Shown one piece after another: positions 1 through 6,746 of a stretch of 12,235 nt of DNA (position 1 is its first letter; each line of letters opens with the position of its first letter). The notes below the pieces were generated by a model. It was not told the DNA's origin. It did no database searches and saw nothing but the letters and a program-made list of their open reading frames with translations. Source of the DNA: Rhodococcus_D sp039923155 (lineage in GTDB: Bacteria > Actinomycetota > Actinomycetes > Mycobacteriales > Mycobacteriaceae); assembly GCA_039923155.1 (NCBI GenBank), contig JBDTDI010000059.1, forward strand, positions 1 through 12,235, read 5' to 3'. Position numbers and translations under genes: made by a program.

Positions 1-593
1 AGTCCGCCTCGAAAGCCCTGGTGTTCCTGCCCATGGCCGTCTCGTTCGTCGGGGCGTCGATCATCTGGAAGTTCGTCTACGCCTACCGCCCCGACCAGGC
101 AAACGTGAAGCAGATCGGGCTGCTGAACCAGATTCTCGTGTGGCTGGGTCGCAGCCCGGTGAACTGGCTCATCGGCTCACCGTTGAACACGCTGCTGCTC
201 ATCGTGATCATGATCTGGATCCAGGCCGGGTTCGCCATGACCATCCTGTCGGCCGCGATCAAGGCCATCCCCGGCGACATCATCGAGGCCGCCCGTCTGG
301 ACGGCGTCAACTCGGTGAGCATGTTCCGTTTCGTCACCCTGCCGAGCATCCGACCGGCGGTGGTGGTCGTGCTGACCACGATCGGCATCGCCACCCTGAA
401 GGTGTTCGACATCGTGCGCACGGTGACCGGCGGGCGGTTCGGCACCAGCGTGGTGGCCAACGAGTTCTACAGCCAGACCTTCAGCGCCTCCAACCAGGGT
501 CTCGGCTCCGCCCTCGCCGTGGTCCTGTTCGTGCTCGTGATCCCCATCGTCGTCTACAACATCCGTCAGCTGCGCGCCTCGGAGGCCCGATGA
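1..593 (+). CDS. Sugar ABC transporter permease, MalF/AglF-like (5' end outside the window)
   Basis: This is the C-terminal 196 residues of an inner-membrane permease for carbohydrate import; the reading frame is open from base 3, so the start lies upstream. Several hydrophobic membrane segments are visible. The cytoplasmic EAA loop that contacts the ATPase reads IEAARLDGVNSVSMFRFVTLP at about bases 280-345, with the expected E-A-A...G...LP spacing. The stretch FVGASIIWKFVYAYR near the fragment start and QIGLLN after it resemble permeases of the alpha-glucoside (AglF) type as I recall them, so an alpha-glucoside or related oligosaccharide is the best substrate guess. That is family inference only. 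The stop overlaps the next gene's ATG by ATGA, so the two permeases are translated together. No ATPase gene is seen in the visible part of the operon. Confidence 0.9.
   Translation, partial: SASKALVFLPMAVSFVGASIIWKFVYAYRPDQANVKQIGLLNQILVWLGRSPVNWLIGSPLNTLLLIVIMIWIQAGFAMTILSAAIKAIPGDIIEAARLDGVNSVSMFRFVTLPSIRPAVVVVLTTIGIATLKVFDIVRTVTGGRFGTSVVANEFYSQTFSASNQGLGSALAVVLFVLVIPIVVYNIRQLRASEAR
581..589 (+). promoter_or_regulatory. Ribosome binding site for the second permease, inside the first
   Basis: GGAGG at 581-585 lies four bases before the ATG at 590, inside the last codons of the upstream permease. Together with the ATGA overlap this decides the start and suggests coupled translation of the two permease subunits. 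Confidence 0.65.
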
Positions 594-1507
594 GCACCAC
601 CACGCCCCCCCTCGTCGCCCTCGCCGAGGTACCACCGACCGACACCGAGCACGGTGTCGCCGAGAGCGCGGCCAAGCGACTGTCACGGCCGTGGGCCACG
701 CTCGCGGCGCTGGTCATCGCCGTGCTCTGGACCATCCCCTCCTTCGGGCTGCTGGTCTCCTCCTTCCGCCCGGAGCGTCAGACCAAGACCACCGGCTGGT
801 GGACCTTCTTCGCCAATCCTGAGGTCACCCTGGACAACTACAAGCAGGTGATCGACAACCGGGGCTCCGCCGGGTTGGGCGGCTACTTCATCAACTCGAT
901 CGTCATCGTCGTCCCCTGCGTGATCATTCCGTTGACGCTCGCGCTGATGGCCGCCTACGCCCTGGCCTGGGTGGAGTTCCCGTTCCGCAACACCCTGTTC
1001 GTGGCCATCTTCGCGCTGCAGATCGTCCCCATCCAGGTCACGCTGCTGCCCCTGCTGAAGATCTACGTCAGCGGCGGCCTGGTCGGCTTCCCTGCCATCT
1101 GGATCTCGCACAGCCTCTTCGCCCTGCCGCTGGCCATCTTCCTGCTGCACAACTTCATGCGGGAGCTGCCGGCCGAGCTCATCGAGGCGGCGCGGGTGGA
1201 CGGGGCCGGGCACGTCAAGATCTTCACCGCGGTGCTGCTGCCGCTGCTCAAGCCGGCCATCGCCGCGTTCTCCATCTTCCAGTTCCTCTGGGTCTGGAAC
1301 GACCTGCTCGTCGGCCTGGTCTTCGCCGGTGGCCCGATCAAGCAGCCGATCACGGTGGGCCTGGCCAACCTGTCGGGCACCTACGGCACGGCCTGGCACC
1401 TGCTCTCGGCCGGGGCGTTCGTGTCGATCATCGTGCCGGTGATCGTGTTCCTGTCGCTGCAGCGATACTTCGTGCGGGGCCTGCTGGCCGGCGGTCTGAA
1501 GGGGTAG
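590..1507 (+). CDS. Sugar ABC transporter permease, MalG/AglG-like
   Basis: This 305-residue inner-membrane permease should form a heterodimer with the upstream permease. The ATG at 590 is chosen because it overlaps the previous stop as ATGA and has GGAGG at 581-585. The frame is also open further upstream, but that part lies inside the first permease. A hydrophilic N-terminus of about 35 residues precedes the first membrane segment (ATLAALVIAVLWTIPSFGLL). The periplasmic-side TSGWW-like element (TTGWWTFF) and LDNYKQV follow, as in MalG/AglG proteins. The EAA loop is IEAARVDGAGHVKIFTAVLLP at about bases 1180-1245. The C-terminus (SLQRYFVRGLLAGGLKG) is the usual end of this family. Length is normal. 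Substrate is uncertain; AglG-like alpha-glucoside transport is a reasonable guess. Confidence 0.93.
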   Translation: MSTTTPPLVALAEVPPTDTEHGVAESAAKRLSRPWATLAALVIAVLWTIPSFGLLVSSFRPERQTKTTGWWTFFANPEVTLDNYKQVIDNRGSAGLGGYFINSIVIVVPCVIIPLTLALMAAYALAWVEFPFRNTLFVAIFALQIVPIQVTLLPLLKIYVSGGLVGFPAIWISHSLFALPLAIFLLHNFMRELPAELIEAARVDGAGHVKIFTAVLLPLLKPAIAAFSIFQFLWVWNDLLVGLVFAGGPIKQPITVGLANLSGTYGTAWHLLSAGAFVSIIVPVIVFLSLQRYFVRGLLAGGLKG

Positions 1508-1538
1508 CCGACGACAGGTGGGGGTTCGAGGGAAAGAC

Positions 1539-1552
1539 AGGAGCATCACAGC
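1539..1552 (+). promoter_or_regulatory. Ribosome binding site of the lacI-family gene
   Basis: AGGAG at 1539-1543 is nine bases from the GTG at 1553 and supports that non-ATG start. The 45-base gap after the permease stop holds no evident terminator or promoter, so the regulator may be transcribed with the permeases. Confidence 0.55.
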
Positions 1553-2680
1553 GTGCCCACCATCCACGACGTCGCCAGCGCCGCCGGCGTCTCCATCGCC
1601 ACGGTGTCGCGCGCGCTGCGGGGCCTCGACCGCGTCAACCCCGTCACCCGCGCCCGGGTTCTCGCGGCGGCGACAGAGCTGGGGTACGTGCCCAGCTCGG
1701 CCGCGGCGAGCCTGGCCAGCGGCCGCACCACCACCGTCGGGGTGATCGTTCCGCACGTCACCCGCTGGTACTTCGCCAACGTGGTGCAGGGAGCTCAGGA
1801 ACTGTGCCGCGCACGGGGCTACGACCTGCTGCTCTACGGCCTCGGTGAGCGTGACGACCTGGGCAGGCGCCTCACGGCCATCGCCGCGGTGCACAAGAGG
1901 GTCGACGCCGTGCTGGTGCTGAACCTGCCCCTGGACGGGCCGGAGGTGTCGCTGCTGCGGAGCCTGTCCGTGCCGGTGGTGCTGGTCGGGACCCGGGTGG
2001 AGGGCCTGGGCAGCGTGTGCATCGACGACGTCGACGTGGCCCGCACCGCGGTCGAGCACCTGCTGGGCCTCGGGCACACCCGGATCGCGCACATGGGGGG
2101 CCTGTCGCAGGACCGGTTCCACTTCCCCACCCCGCGCAACCGGCTGGCGGGTTACCAGCAGACGCTGCGCAGCGCCGGGATCGAGCCCGACCCGGCGCTG
2201 GACGTCGACGGGGGCTGGTCCATCCGGGGGGGCTCGGCCGCGATGGACACGCTGCTGGCGCTGCCGCTGGGCCGCCGACCGACGGCGGTGTTCGCCAGCT
2301 CCGACGAGATGGCGATGGGCGCGCTGTCCTCGCTGCGCCGCCACGGAGTGCCGGTACCCGCCGAGCTGTCCGTCGTGGGGGTCGACGACCACGAGATGGC
2401 CGAGTTCGTCGACCTCACCACGGTGGCCCAACCCGTCGCCCTCCAGGGGCGGATGGCGGCCGAGATCCTGCTGGACGAGCTGACCGGGTCGACCCCACCC
2501 GGAGCTGTGCCAGCCCTCGGGGTCAGCACCCAGCTGATCGTCAGGGGCAGCACCGGGCCGGTGTCGACCCGCGCGGCTCAGCCCGCCCGGACCTTGGCCA
2601 CGCCCTTGGTGAGCAGCTCCTGCAGCAGTGCCAGGTCCAGCTTGGACCCGCTGATGGACGTGGCCGCAACCGTCACCTGA
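1553..2680 (+). CDS. LacI-family transcriptional repressor
   Basis: This cytoplasmic DNA-binding regulator of 375 residues most likely controls the sugar transport operon it ends. The GTG start at 1553 has AGGAG at 1539-1543, nine bases upstream. Residues 2-50 are a classic LacI helix-turn-helix (TIHDVASAAGVSIATVSRAL, then VNPVTRARVLAAATELGYVP). The hinge follows (SLASGRTTTVGVIVP). The ligand-binding core shows the family elements IDDVDVARTAVEHLLGLGHTRI, FASSDEMAMGAL and ELSVVGVDDHEMAEFVDLTTVAQP. Family members usually end soon after the RGST found here near residue 337. The last 30 or so residues are an unusual tail read from sequence that is antisense to the lipoprotein gene. The sugar effector cannot be read from sequence. 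No CG-centred operator palindrome is obvious in the 45 bases before the gene; the operator is probably upstream of the window. Confidence 0.93.
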   Translation: MPTIHDVASAAGVSIATVSRALRGLDRVNPVTRARVLAAATELGYVPSSAAASLASGRTTTVGVIVPHVTRWYFANVVQGAQELCRARGYDLLLYGLGERDDLGRRLTAIAAVHKRVDAVLVLNLPLDGPEVSLLRSLSVPVVLVGTRVEGLGSVCIDDVDVARTAVEHLLGLGHTRIAHMGGLSQDRFHFPTPRNRLAGYQQTLRSAGIEPDPALDVDGGWSIRGGSAAMDTLLALPLGRRPTAVFASSDEMAMGALSSLRRHGVPVPAELSVVGVDDHEMAEFVDLTTVAQPVALQGRMAAEILLDELTGSTPPGAVPALGVSTQLIVRGSTGPVSTRAAQPARTLATPLVSSSCSSARSSLDPLMDVAATVT

Positions 2681-3375
2681 ACACTGCGGACCTCGGCGAT
2701 GTAGCTGACCACCTCGATCGAGCGTGACTGCCCGGACGCGCTGAGCGTCGTCGTCACCCGGACCGCGGCGGAGGCGTCCGCGTCCACCTCGGGCTTGTCG
2801 AGCAGCGCGACCGTGGCCTGCGCGGGACCGGTCTGCGGACTGGTGACGGTGAACGACGCGCACTTGCGGGCCACGTCGGACAGGGTCGAGATCGGCTTGC
2901 CCCCGGTCGTCACCGTCTCGACCAGGATGACCCCGCTCGACTTGTCGACGGCCGCCGCCACACCGGCGTTGGCCAGGTCCGCGCCGGCGGTGGATGAGGC
3001 GCTGGTGGCGCAGGCCGGCGGGTCGTAGGTGGCTCCTGCCCCCAGCGCGCCCGCGGCCGCGGCGGCGACGTCGCTGGGGTTGACCGGCTGGTACACGAAC
3101 GGGGGCGCAAAATCCGGCGCCGACAGGGCGAGGCCGGCCAGCTTGCCGGGGGCCTGCCCCGCCGGGCTCGACGGTGCTGGCGCCGACGACGGTGCTGACG
3201 CCGACGACGGCGCGGACCCGGTCGAGGTGGGTGCGGGCACCGAGGCGGAGCTGGGCTGGCCCGCGGTGGCCGTCCCGTCCTTCGTCGACGAGCACGCCGT
3301 GAGCAGGACCGCGCCGGCCAGCAGGACACCGATCTGGGCGGCGCGGGAGCGGGACGTGACGGTGGTGCGGGGCAT
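2578..3375 (-). CDS. Secreted lipoprotein of unknown function
   Basis: This 265-residue protein is exported and lipid-anchored on the outer face of the membrane. The ATG has GAGGAG five bases upstream. Residues 1-28 are a lipoprotein signal peptide: basic residues, a hydrophobic stretch (IGVLLAGAVL) and the lipobox LTAC with Cys28. Residues about 29-78 are a low-complexity Ser/Ala/Pro linker, partly encoded by an 18-base tandem repeat. The remaining region of about 185 residues looks globular and has two cysteines (122 and 172) that could form a disulfide. That layout recalls small actinobacterial cell-wall sensor-like lipoproteins such as those with a PknH extracellular-type domain, but I cannot assign a family. 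It lies 49 bases after the MBL hydrolase gene on the same strand and may be the third gene of that operon. Its 3' end overlaps the convergent lacI-family gene. Confidence 0.85.
   Translation of the reverse strand: MPRTTVTSRSRAAQIGVLLAGAVLLTACSSTKDGTATAGQPSSASVPAPTSTGSAPSSASAPSSAPAPSSPAGQAPGKLAGLALSAPDFAPPFVYQPVNPSDVAAAAAGALGAGATYDPPACATSASSTAGADLANAGVAAAVDKSSGVILVETVTTGGKPISTLSDVARKCASFTVTSPQTGPAQATVALLDKPEVDADASAAVRVTTTLSASGQSRSIEVVSYIAEVRSVQVTVAATSISGSKLDLALLQELLTKGVAKVRAG
3181..3216 (-). repeat. Two tandem 18-base repeats in the lipoprotein linker
   Basis: Bases 3181-3198 and 3199-3216 are adjacent copies that match at 16 of 18 positions. They encode part of the Ser/Ala/Pro-rich linker behind the lipidated cysteine. 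Slippage here would change linker length by six residues without shifting the frame. Confidence 0.6.
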
Positions 3376-3424
3376 CGTGTCTCCTCGTTCGGAGCGGGAT
3401 CGGACGAATCCTGCCAGAACGGGC
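3376..3424 (-). promoter_or_regulatory. Short gap before the lipoprotein gene, with ribosome binding site
   Basis: The 49 bases between the MBL hydrolase stop and the lipoprotein ATG contain GAGGAG at 3381-3386 (minus strand). I see no clear terminator hairpin. An AGGATT further upstream could be a weak -10 box, so the lipoprotein gene may be co-transcribed with the two upstream genes or have its own start. Confidence 0.4.
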
Positions 3425-4057
3425 TCAGCCGGCGGCGGTGATCCACTCCTGCAGGTGCGGGGCCTCGGTACCGATCGTGGTGGCGTCCCCGTGACCGGTG
3501 TGCACCGCGGTCTCGGGCGGCAGCGTCAGCAGCCGCTCCCGGATGGAGCTGATGATGGTGTCGAAGCTCGAGAACGACCGTCCCGTGGCGCCCGGGCCCC
3601 CGGCGAACAACGTGTCCCCGGTGAACACCACCCCGAGGTCGGGCACGTGGAGGCAGGTGCTGCCCGGGGAGTGACCCGGGGTGTGCACCGCCACCACCTC
3701 GGTGCCGGCCACCGCGATCCGCTGGGCGTCGTGCAGCGGTGCGTGACCCACCCCGGGGTGCGTCATCTCCCACAGCACGTCGTCGGCCGGGTGCAGCAGC
3801 ACCGGGGCGTCGAAGGTCTCCCCCAGCTCCGGCGCCACCGTCACGTGGTCGTCGTGGCCGTGGGTGCAGACCACCGCGACCACCCGGCGTCCCGCCACGG
3901 CGTCGACGATCGGGGCTGCCGTGTGCGCGGCGTCGACGATGAGCACCTCGTCGTCGTCACCGACCAGCCAGACGTTGTTGTCCACGTCCCAGGTGCCGCC
4001 GTCCAGGCTGAACGTGCCGGAGGTGACCACCCGCTGGACGCGGAGCTCACCGGCCAT
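3425..4057 (-). CDS. Metallo-beta-lactamase-fold hydrolase, Rv2260-like partner of MscR
   Basis: This 210-residue cytoplasmic enzyme has the glyoxalase II-like MBL fold. The di-metal site is complete: HGHDDH at residues 66-71, the third-strand His129 in TPGHSPGS, Asp148 in FTGDTLF and His189 in HTGHGD. The frame is open further upstream, but the ATG at 4057 is chosen because homology begins there. Residues before it are Arg/Ser/Pro/Cys-rich and lie inside the dehydrogenase gene. The gene overlaps the end of the dehydrogenase by 11 bases, so translation is probably coupled. In Mycobacterium the same pair occurs as Rv2259-Rv2260. From this context I infer hydrolysis of a mycothiol thioester such as S-formylmycothiol, completing formaldehyde oxidation to formate. 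The substrate is inference, not visible in the sequence. Confidence 0.9.
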   Translation of the reverse strand: MAGELRVQRVVTSGTFSLDGGTWDVDNNVWLVGDDDEVLIVDAAHTAAPIVDAVAGRRVVAVVCTHGHDDHVTVAPELGETFDAPVLLHPADDVLWEMTHPGVGHAPLHDAQRIAVAGTEVVAVHTPGHSPGSTCLHVPDLGVVFTGDTLFAGGPGATGRSFSSFDTIISSIRERLLTLPPETAVHTGHGDATTIGTEAPHLQEWITAAG

Positions 4058-5153
4058 CAGGTGTCCCGCCGAGCACCACGACCGAGCGCAGCACTCCGCC
4101 GGCGTGCATGGTCTCGAAGGCCGCCTCGACGTCCTCGAGCCCGATCCGTTCGGTGACGAAGCGCTCAAGTGGCAGCCGGCCCTGCTGCCAGAGGTCCACC
4201 AGCATCGGGAAGTCCCGCTCGGGCAGGCAGTCGCCGTACCAGGACGACTTGACCGCGCCGCCTCGGCTGAAGAAGTCGACCAGCGGCATCTCGACGGTCA
4301 TGTCCGGGGTGGGCACCCCGACGAGCACCACCGTGCCGGCCAGGTCACGAGCGTAGAACGCCGCCTTCCAGGTCTCCGGGCGTCCGACCGCGTCGATGAC
4401 CACGTCGGCCCCGTTGCCGCCGGTGAGCTCCTGCACGGCCTCGACCAGGTCCGCCTCGGCGCTGTTCACGACGTGTGTGGCCCCGAAGTCACGGGCCCAC
4501 TCCAGCTTCTGCGGGTCACGGTCGACCGCGATGATCGTGGTGGCTCCGGCGAGTCGGGCACCGGCAATGGCCGCGTCACCGACCCCGCCGCACCCGATGA
4601 CGGCGACCGAGCTGCCCCGGGAGATCCCGCCGGTGTTCATGGCGGCCCCGAGGCCCGCCATCACCCCACAACCCAGCAGGCCGACCACAGCCGGGTCGGC
4701 AGACGGGTCGACCTTCGTGCACTGGCCCTCGTGGACCAGGGTCTTGTCGGCGAACGCGCCGATGCCCAGCGCCGGGGTCAGCTCGGTCCCGTCCTGAAGG
4801 GTCATCCGCTGGGTGGCGTTGTGGGTGGAGAAGCAGTACCACGGCTCGCCCCGCCGGCACGCTCGGCAGTCTCCGCACACCGCGCGCCAGTTCAGGACCA
4901 CGAAGTCGCCGACCTGAACGTGGGTGACGTCGGCCCCGACGGCCTCGACCACGCCGGCGGCCTCGTGCCCGAGCAGGAACGGGTAGTCGTCGTTGATCCC
5001 GCCGTCGCGGTAGGTCAGGTCGGTGTGGCACACCCCGCAGGCCTGGATGTCCACCACCACCTCCCCGGTACCGGGGTCGGGCACGGTCACGGTCACGGTC
5101 TCCACCGGGGCGCCCTTGCTTCGGGCGATCACCCCACGAACTTCTTGCGGCAC
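4047..5153 (-). CDS. mscR: S-(hydroxymethyl)mycothiol dehydrogenase / S-nitrosomycothiol reductase
   Basis: This zinc-dependent medium-chain alcohol dehydrogenase of 368 residues is cytoplasmic. It closely follows mycobacterial MscR/AdhE2 along its whole length, for example ACGVCHTDLTYRDGGINDDY and LVDFFSRGGAVKSSWYGDCL. The family oxidises the formaldehyde-mycothiol adduct with NAD+ and reduces S-nitrosomycothiol. Visible sites: catalytic zinc ligands Cys42 and His63 (GHEAAG), structural zinc cysteines 93, 96, 99 and 107, and a Rossmann motif (GCGGVG) followed by AVDRD, whose Asp favours NAD(H). The GTG at 5153 is preferred over an in-frame upstream start because GAGGAGAGG lies eight bases before it and homology begins there. 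It leads the minus-strand operon with the MBL hydrolase and is divergent from the cytosine permease. Confidence 0.93.
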   Translation of the reverse strand: MPQEVRGVIARSKGAPVETVTVTVPDPGTGEVVVDIQACGVCHTDLTYRDGGINDDYPFLLGHEAAGVVEAVGADVTHVQVGDFVVLNWRAVCGDCRACRRGEPWYCFSTHNATQRMTLQDGTELTPALGIGAFADKTLVHEGQCTKVDPSADPAVVGLLGCGVMAGLGAAMNTGGISRGSSVAVIGCGGVGDAAIAGARLAGATTIIAVDRDPQKLEWARDFGATHVVNSAEADLVEAVQELTGGNGADVVIDAVGRPETWKAAFYARDLAGTVVLVGVPTPDMTVEMPLVDFFSRGGAVKSSWYGDCLPERDFPMLVDLWQQGRLPLERFVTERIGLEDVEAAFETMHAGGVLRSVVVLGGTPDGR

Positions 5154-5160
5154 TGGGTCC

Positions 5161-5170
5161 ACCTCTCCTC
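5161..5170 (-). promoter_or_regulatory. Strong ribosome binding site of the mscR-like gene
   Basis: On the minus strand GAGGAGAGG runs from 5170 to 5162 and lies eight bases before the GTG at 5153. It decides the start in favour of this GTG over the longer open frame. Confidence 0.7.
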
Positions 5171-5212
5171 GCTCGACCCTGGACGCCGCGGCGGGCTCGG
5201 CGGCTGGCCACC

Positions 5213-5243
5213 AGGGTATCCAGGACGGACCGCCCTCCGTCAC
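5213..5243 (-). promoter_or_regulatory. Candidate promoter of the mscR-like operon
   Basis: On the minus strand TACCCT (5218-5213) fits a -10 box. TGACGG (5242-5237) is a possible -35 with an 18-base spacer. A start near 5206 would leave a leader of about 50 bases with the strong ribosome binding site. This is a consensus match by eye only. Confidence 0.4.
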
Positions 5244-5250
5244 ACGCCGG

Positions 5251-5278
5251 TAACGTGCGCGCGCCACACTCCTGTTCC
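5251..5278 (+). promoter_or_regulatory. Candidate promoter of the cytosine permease-deaminase pair
   Basis: TAACGT at 5251-5256 is a plausible -10 box 22 bases before the ATG at 5279. CACACT at 5265-5270 is a second option that would make the transcript nearly leaderless. No Shine-Dalgarno sequence precedes any of the possible starts, and no good -35 is visible. The region is shared with the divergent mscR-like gene. Confidence 0.35.
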
Positions 5279-6745
5279 ATGGCCCAGACCGCGCCCTCGA
5301 CGCCGCCCCCTACCATGGCGGCGAACGCCCTCACCGACCCACGAGCCGAGGCGGCCCTGGCCTCCTACGGTGATCGGGCGGTGGCCCTGGAACCGGGTGG
5401 GGTGGAGTGGATCCCGGACGCCGCCCGGCACGGCCGCCCGCGGCAGATGTTCTGGACCTGGACCTCGCCGAACCTGGAGTTCGCGACCGTCGCGGTGGGC
5501 ATCCTGGGTCCGCTGTACTGGGGGTTGTCCCTCACCCAGGCGGTGCTGGCGATCGTGGCGGGCACTGCGCTGGGTTCGCTCAGCCACGGGGTGCTGTCCA
5601 CCTGGGGCCCGAGGGCGGGGTTGAGCCAGATGGTGCTCAGCCGCAGCGCGTTCGGCTTCCTGGGCAACATCCTGCCGGCCGGGTTGAACTCCGTCGTGGC
5701 CGGTGTGGGTTGGTTCGCGGTCAACAGCATCAGCGGGGCGCTGGCCCTGGCCGCTCTGGTGCCGGCGGTGCCCCGCGGGGTGTGGCTGGTGGTGGTGGTC
5801 GCCGTGCAGCTGGGGGTGGCCCTGGCTGGGCACAACCTGGTGCACGCCTTCGAGCGGCTCGTCTTCCCGGTGCTCGCCGTCATCTTCGCGGTGGCCGTGG
5901 TCATCGTGTTCAGCAAGTCCCACCCGTCGGCGCCCGGTACCGGCGGCCTGCCCACCTCGGGCGGCTTTCTGCTGGCGATGGGCGCCTCCTTCGGCTATGC
6001 CGCCGGGTGGAACCCGTACGCCAGCGACTACACCCGCTACCTGCCCGCGAGCACCCCGCGGCGGCGGGTGGGGCTCTACGCAGCGCTCGGCATCTTCGTC
6101 TCCTGCGTGGTCCTGGAGTCTGCCGGCGCAGCCATGGTCAGCGCAGTCGGTGCCAAGGCCGGCGTGGACCCTGGGGTGTTCACCGGGCTGCTGCCGACCT
6201 GGCTGGGCAAGCTGACCCTGCTGGGCATCGCGGTCGGGGCGGTGGCCGCCAACGCGCTGAACGTGTACTCCGGTTCGTTGTCGTTCATGGCTCTGGGGGT
6301 GCGCCTGCCCACCGGCAGTGGCCGCGCCGTGGTGGCCGCCGTGTTCGGGCTGCTCGGACTTGCCGTCGCGTTCGCCGGCCTCGGCAACGCCGGGGCGAGC
6401 TTCGAGGCCTTCCTGCTGGTCATCGCGTACTGGATCGGGCCCTGGCTCGGGGTGGTGTTCGCCGACCGGTTCCTGCGTCGGGGTGCGCGCACCCCGGACC
6501 TGCTGGGCGACCGCACCTACACCTGCTGGGCCGGCCCCGTCGCCATGGTCTTCGGCATGGTCGTCTCGATCGTGCTGTTCTCCAACCAGACGAACTTCGT
6601 CGGTCTGGTTGCCACCCACGTGCCCGCGCTCGGTGACATCGCCTTCGAGGTGGGCTTCGTCCTCGCCGCCGCCGCCTACGCCGTGGGTCTGCGGTTGCTC
6701 CCGCCTCGCAGCGCCACCGGCCTCGTGCCGCTGACGGCGGTCTGA
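5279..6745 (+). CDS. NCS1-family nucleobase (cytosine/purine) permease, CodB-like
   Basis: This integral membrane symporter of about 488 residues should import cytosine or a related nucleobase with a cation. NCS1 marks are present: a conserved N-terminal block (RQMFWTWTSPNLEF), the WGPRAGLSQMVLSRSAFGF segment, GWFAVNSISG, and the mid-protein GWNPYASDYTRYLP motif typical of cytosine/purine permeases. About twelve hydrophobic segments follow one another. The ATG at 5279 is preferred; GTG at 5255 and ATG at 5315 are also in frame, and none has a ribosome binding site. Only one base separates it from the cytosine deaminase gene, which makes cytosine the likeliest substrate. Within the family it could also be a purine or allantoin transporter. 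Confidence 0.9.
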   Translation: MAQTAPSTPPPTMAANALTDPRAEAALASYGDRAVALEPGGVEWIPDAARHGRPRQMFWTWTSPNLEFATVAVGILGPLYWGLSLTQAVLAIVAGTALGSLSHGVLSTWGPRAGLSQMVLSRSAFGFLGNILPAGLNSVVAGVGWFAVNSISGALALAALVPAVPRGVWLVVVVAVQLGVALAGHNLVHAFERLVFPVLAVIFAVAVVIVFSKSHPSAPGTGGLPTSGGFLLAMGASFGYAAGWNPYASDYTRYLPASTPRRRVGLYAALGIFVSCVVLESAGAAMVSAVGAKAGVDPGVFTGLLPTWLGKLTLLGIAVGAVAANALNVYSGSLSFMALGVRLPTGSGRAVVAAVFGLLGLAVAFAGLGNAGASFEAFLLVIAYWIGPWLGVVFADRFLRRGARTPDLLGDRTYTCWAGPVAMVFGMVVSIVLFSNQTNFVGLVATHVPALGDIAFEVGFVLAAAAYAVGLRLLPPRSATGLVPLTAV

Positions 6746-6746
6746 C

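Noticed and set aside
140..589. In-frame upstream extension of the second permease to 140
   Set aside because: The extra 150 residues are low-complexity Arg/His/Gly and lie inside the first permease; the ATG at 590 has a ribosome binding site and an ATGA overlap.
683..3295. Very long open frame on the minus strand opposite the permease, lacI and lipoprotein genes
   Set aside because: It is Arg/Gly/Gln/His-rich with no recognisable domain, and it lies antisense to, or in another frame of, genes with clear family motifs. Such open frames are a by-product of high GC content.
4058..4168. N-terminal extension of the MBL hydrolase
   Set aside because: The added 37 residues are Ser/Arg/Pro/Cys-rich and fall entirely within the dehydrogenase coding region in another frame; the fold starts at the ATG at 4057.
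5154..5267. Longer start for the mscR-like gene
   Set aside because: The upstream part includes the likely promoter and the strong ribosome binding site that serves the GTG at 5153, and the family homology begins at that GTG.
3864..5624. Long plus-strand open frame opposite the mscR-like gene, running into the permease gene
   Set aside because: It has no domain signature, while the minus strand carries complete zinc and Rossmann motifs of an alcohol dehydrogenase.
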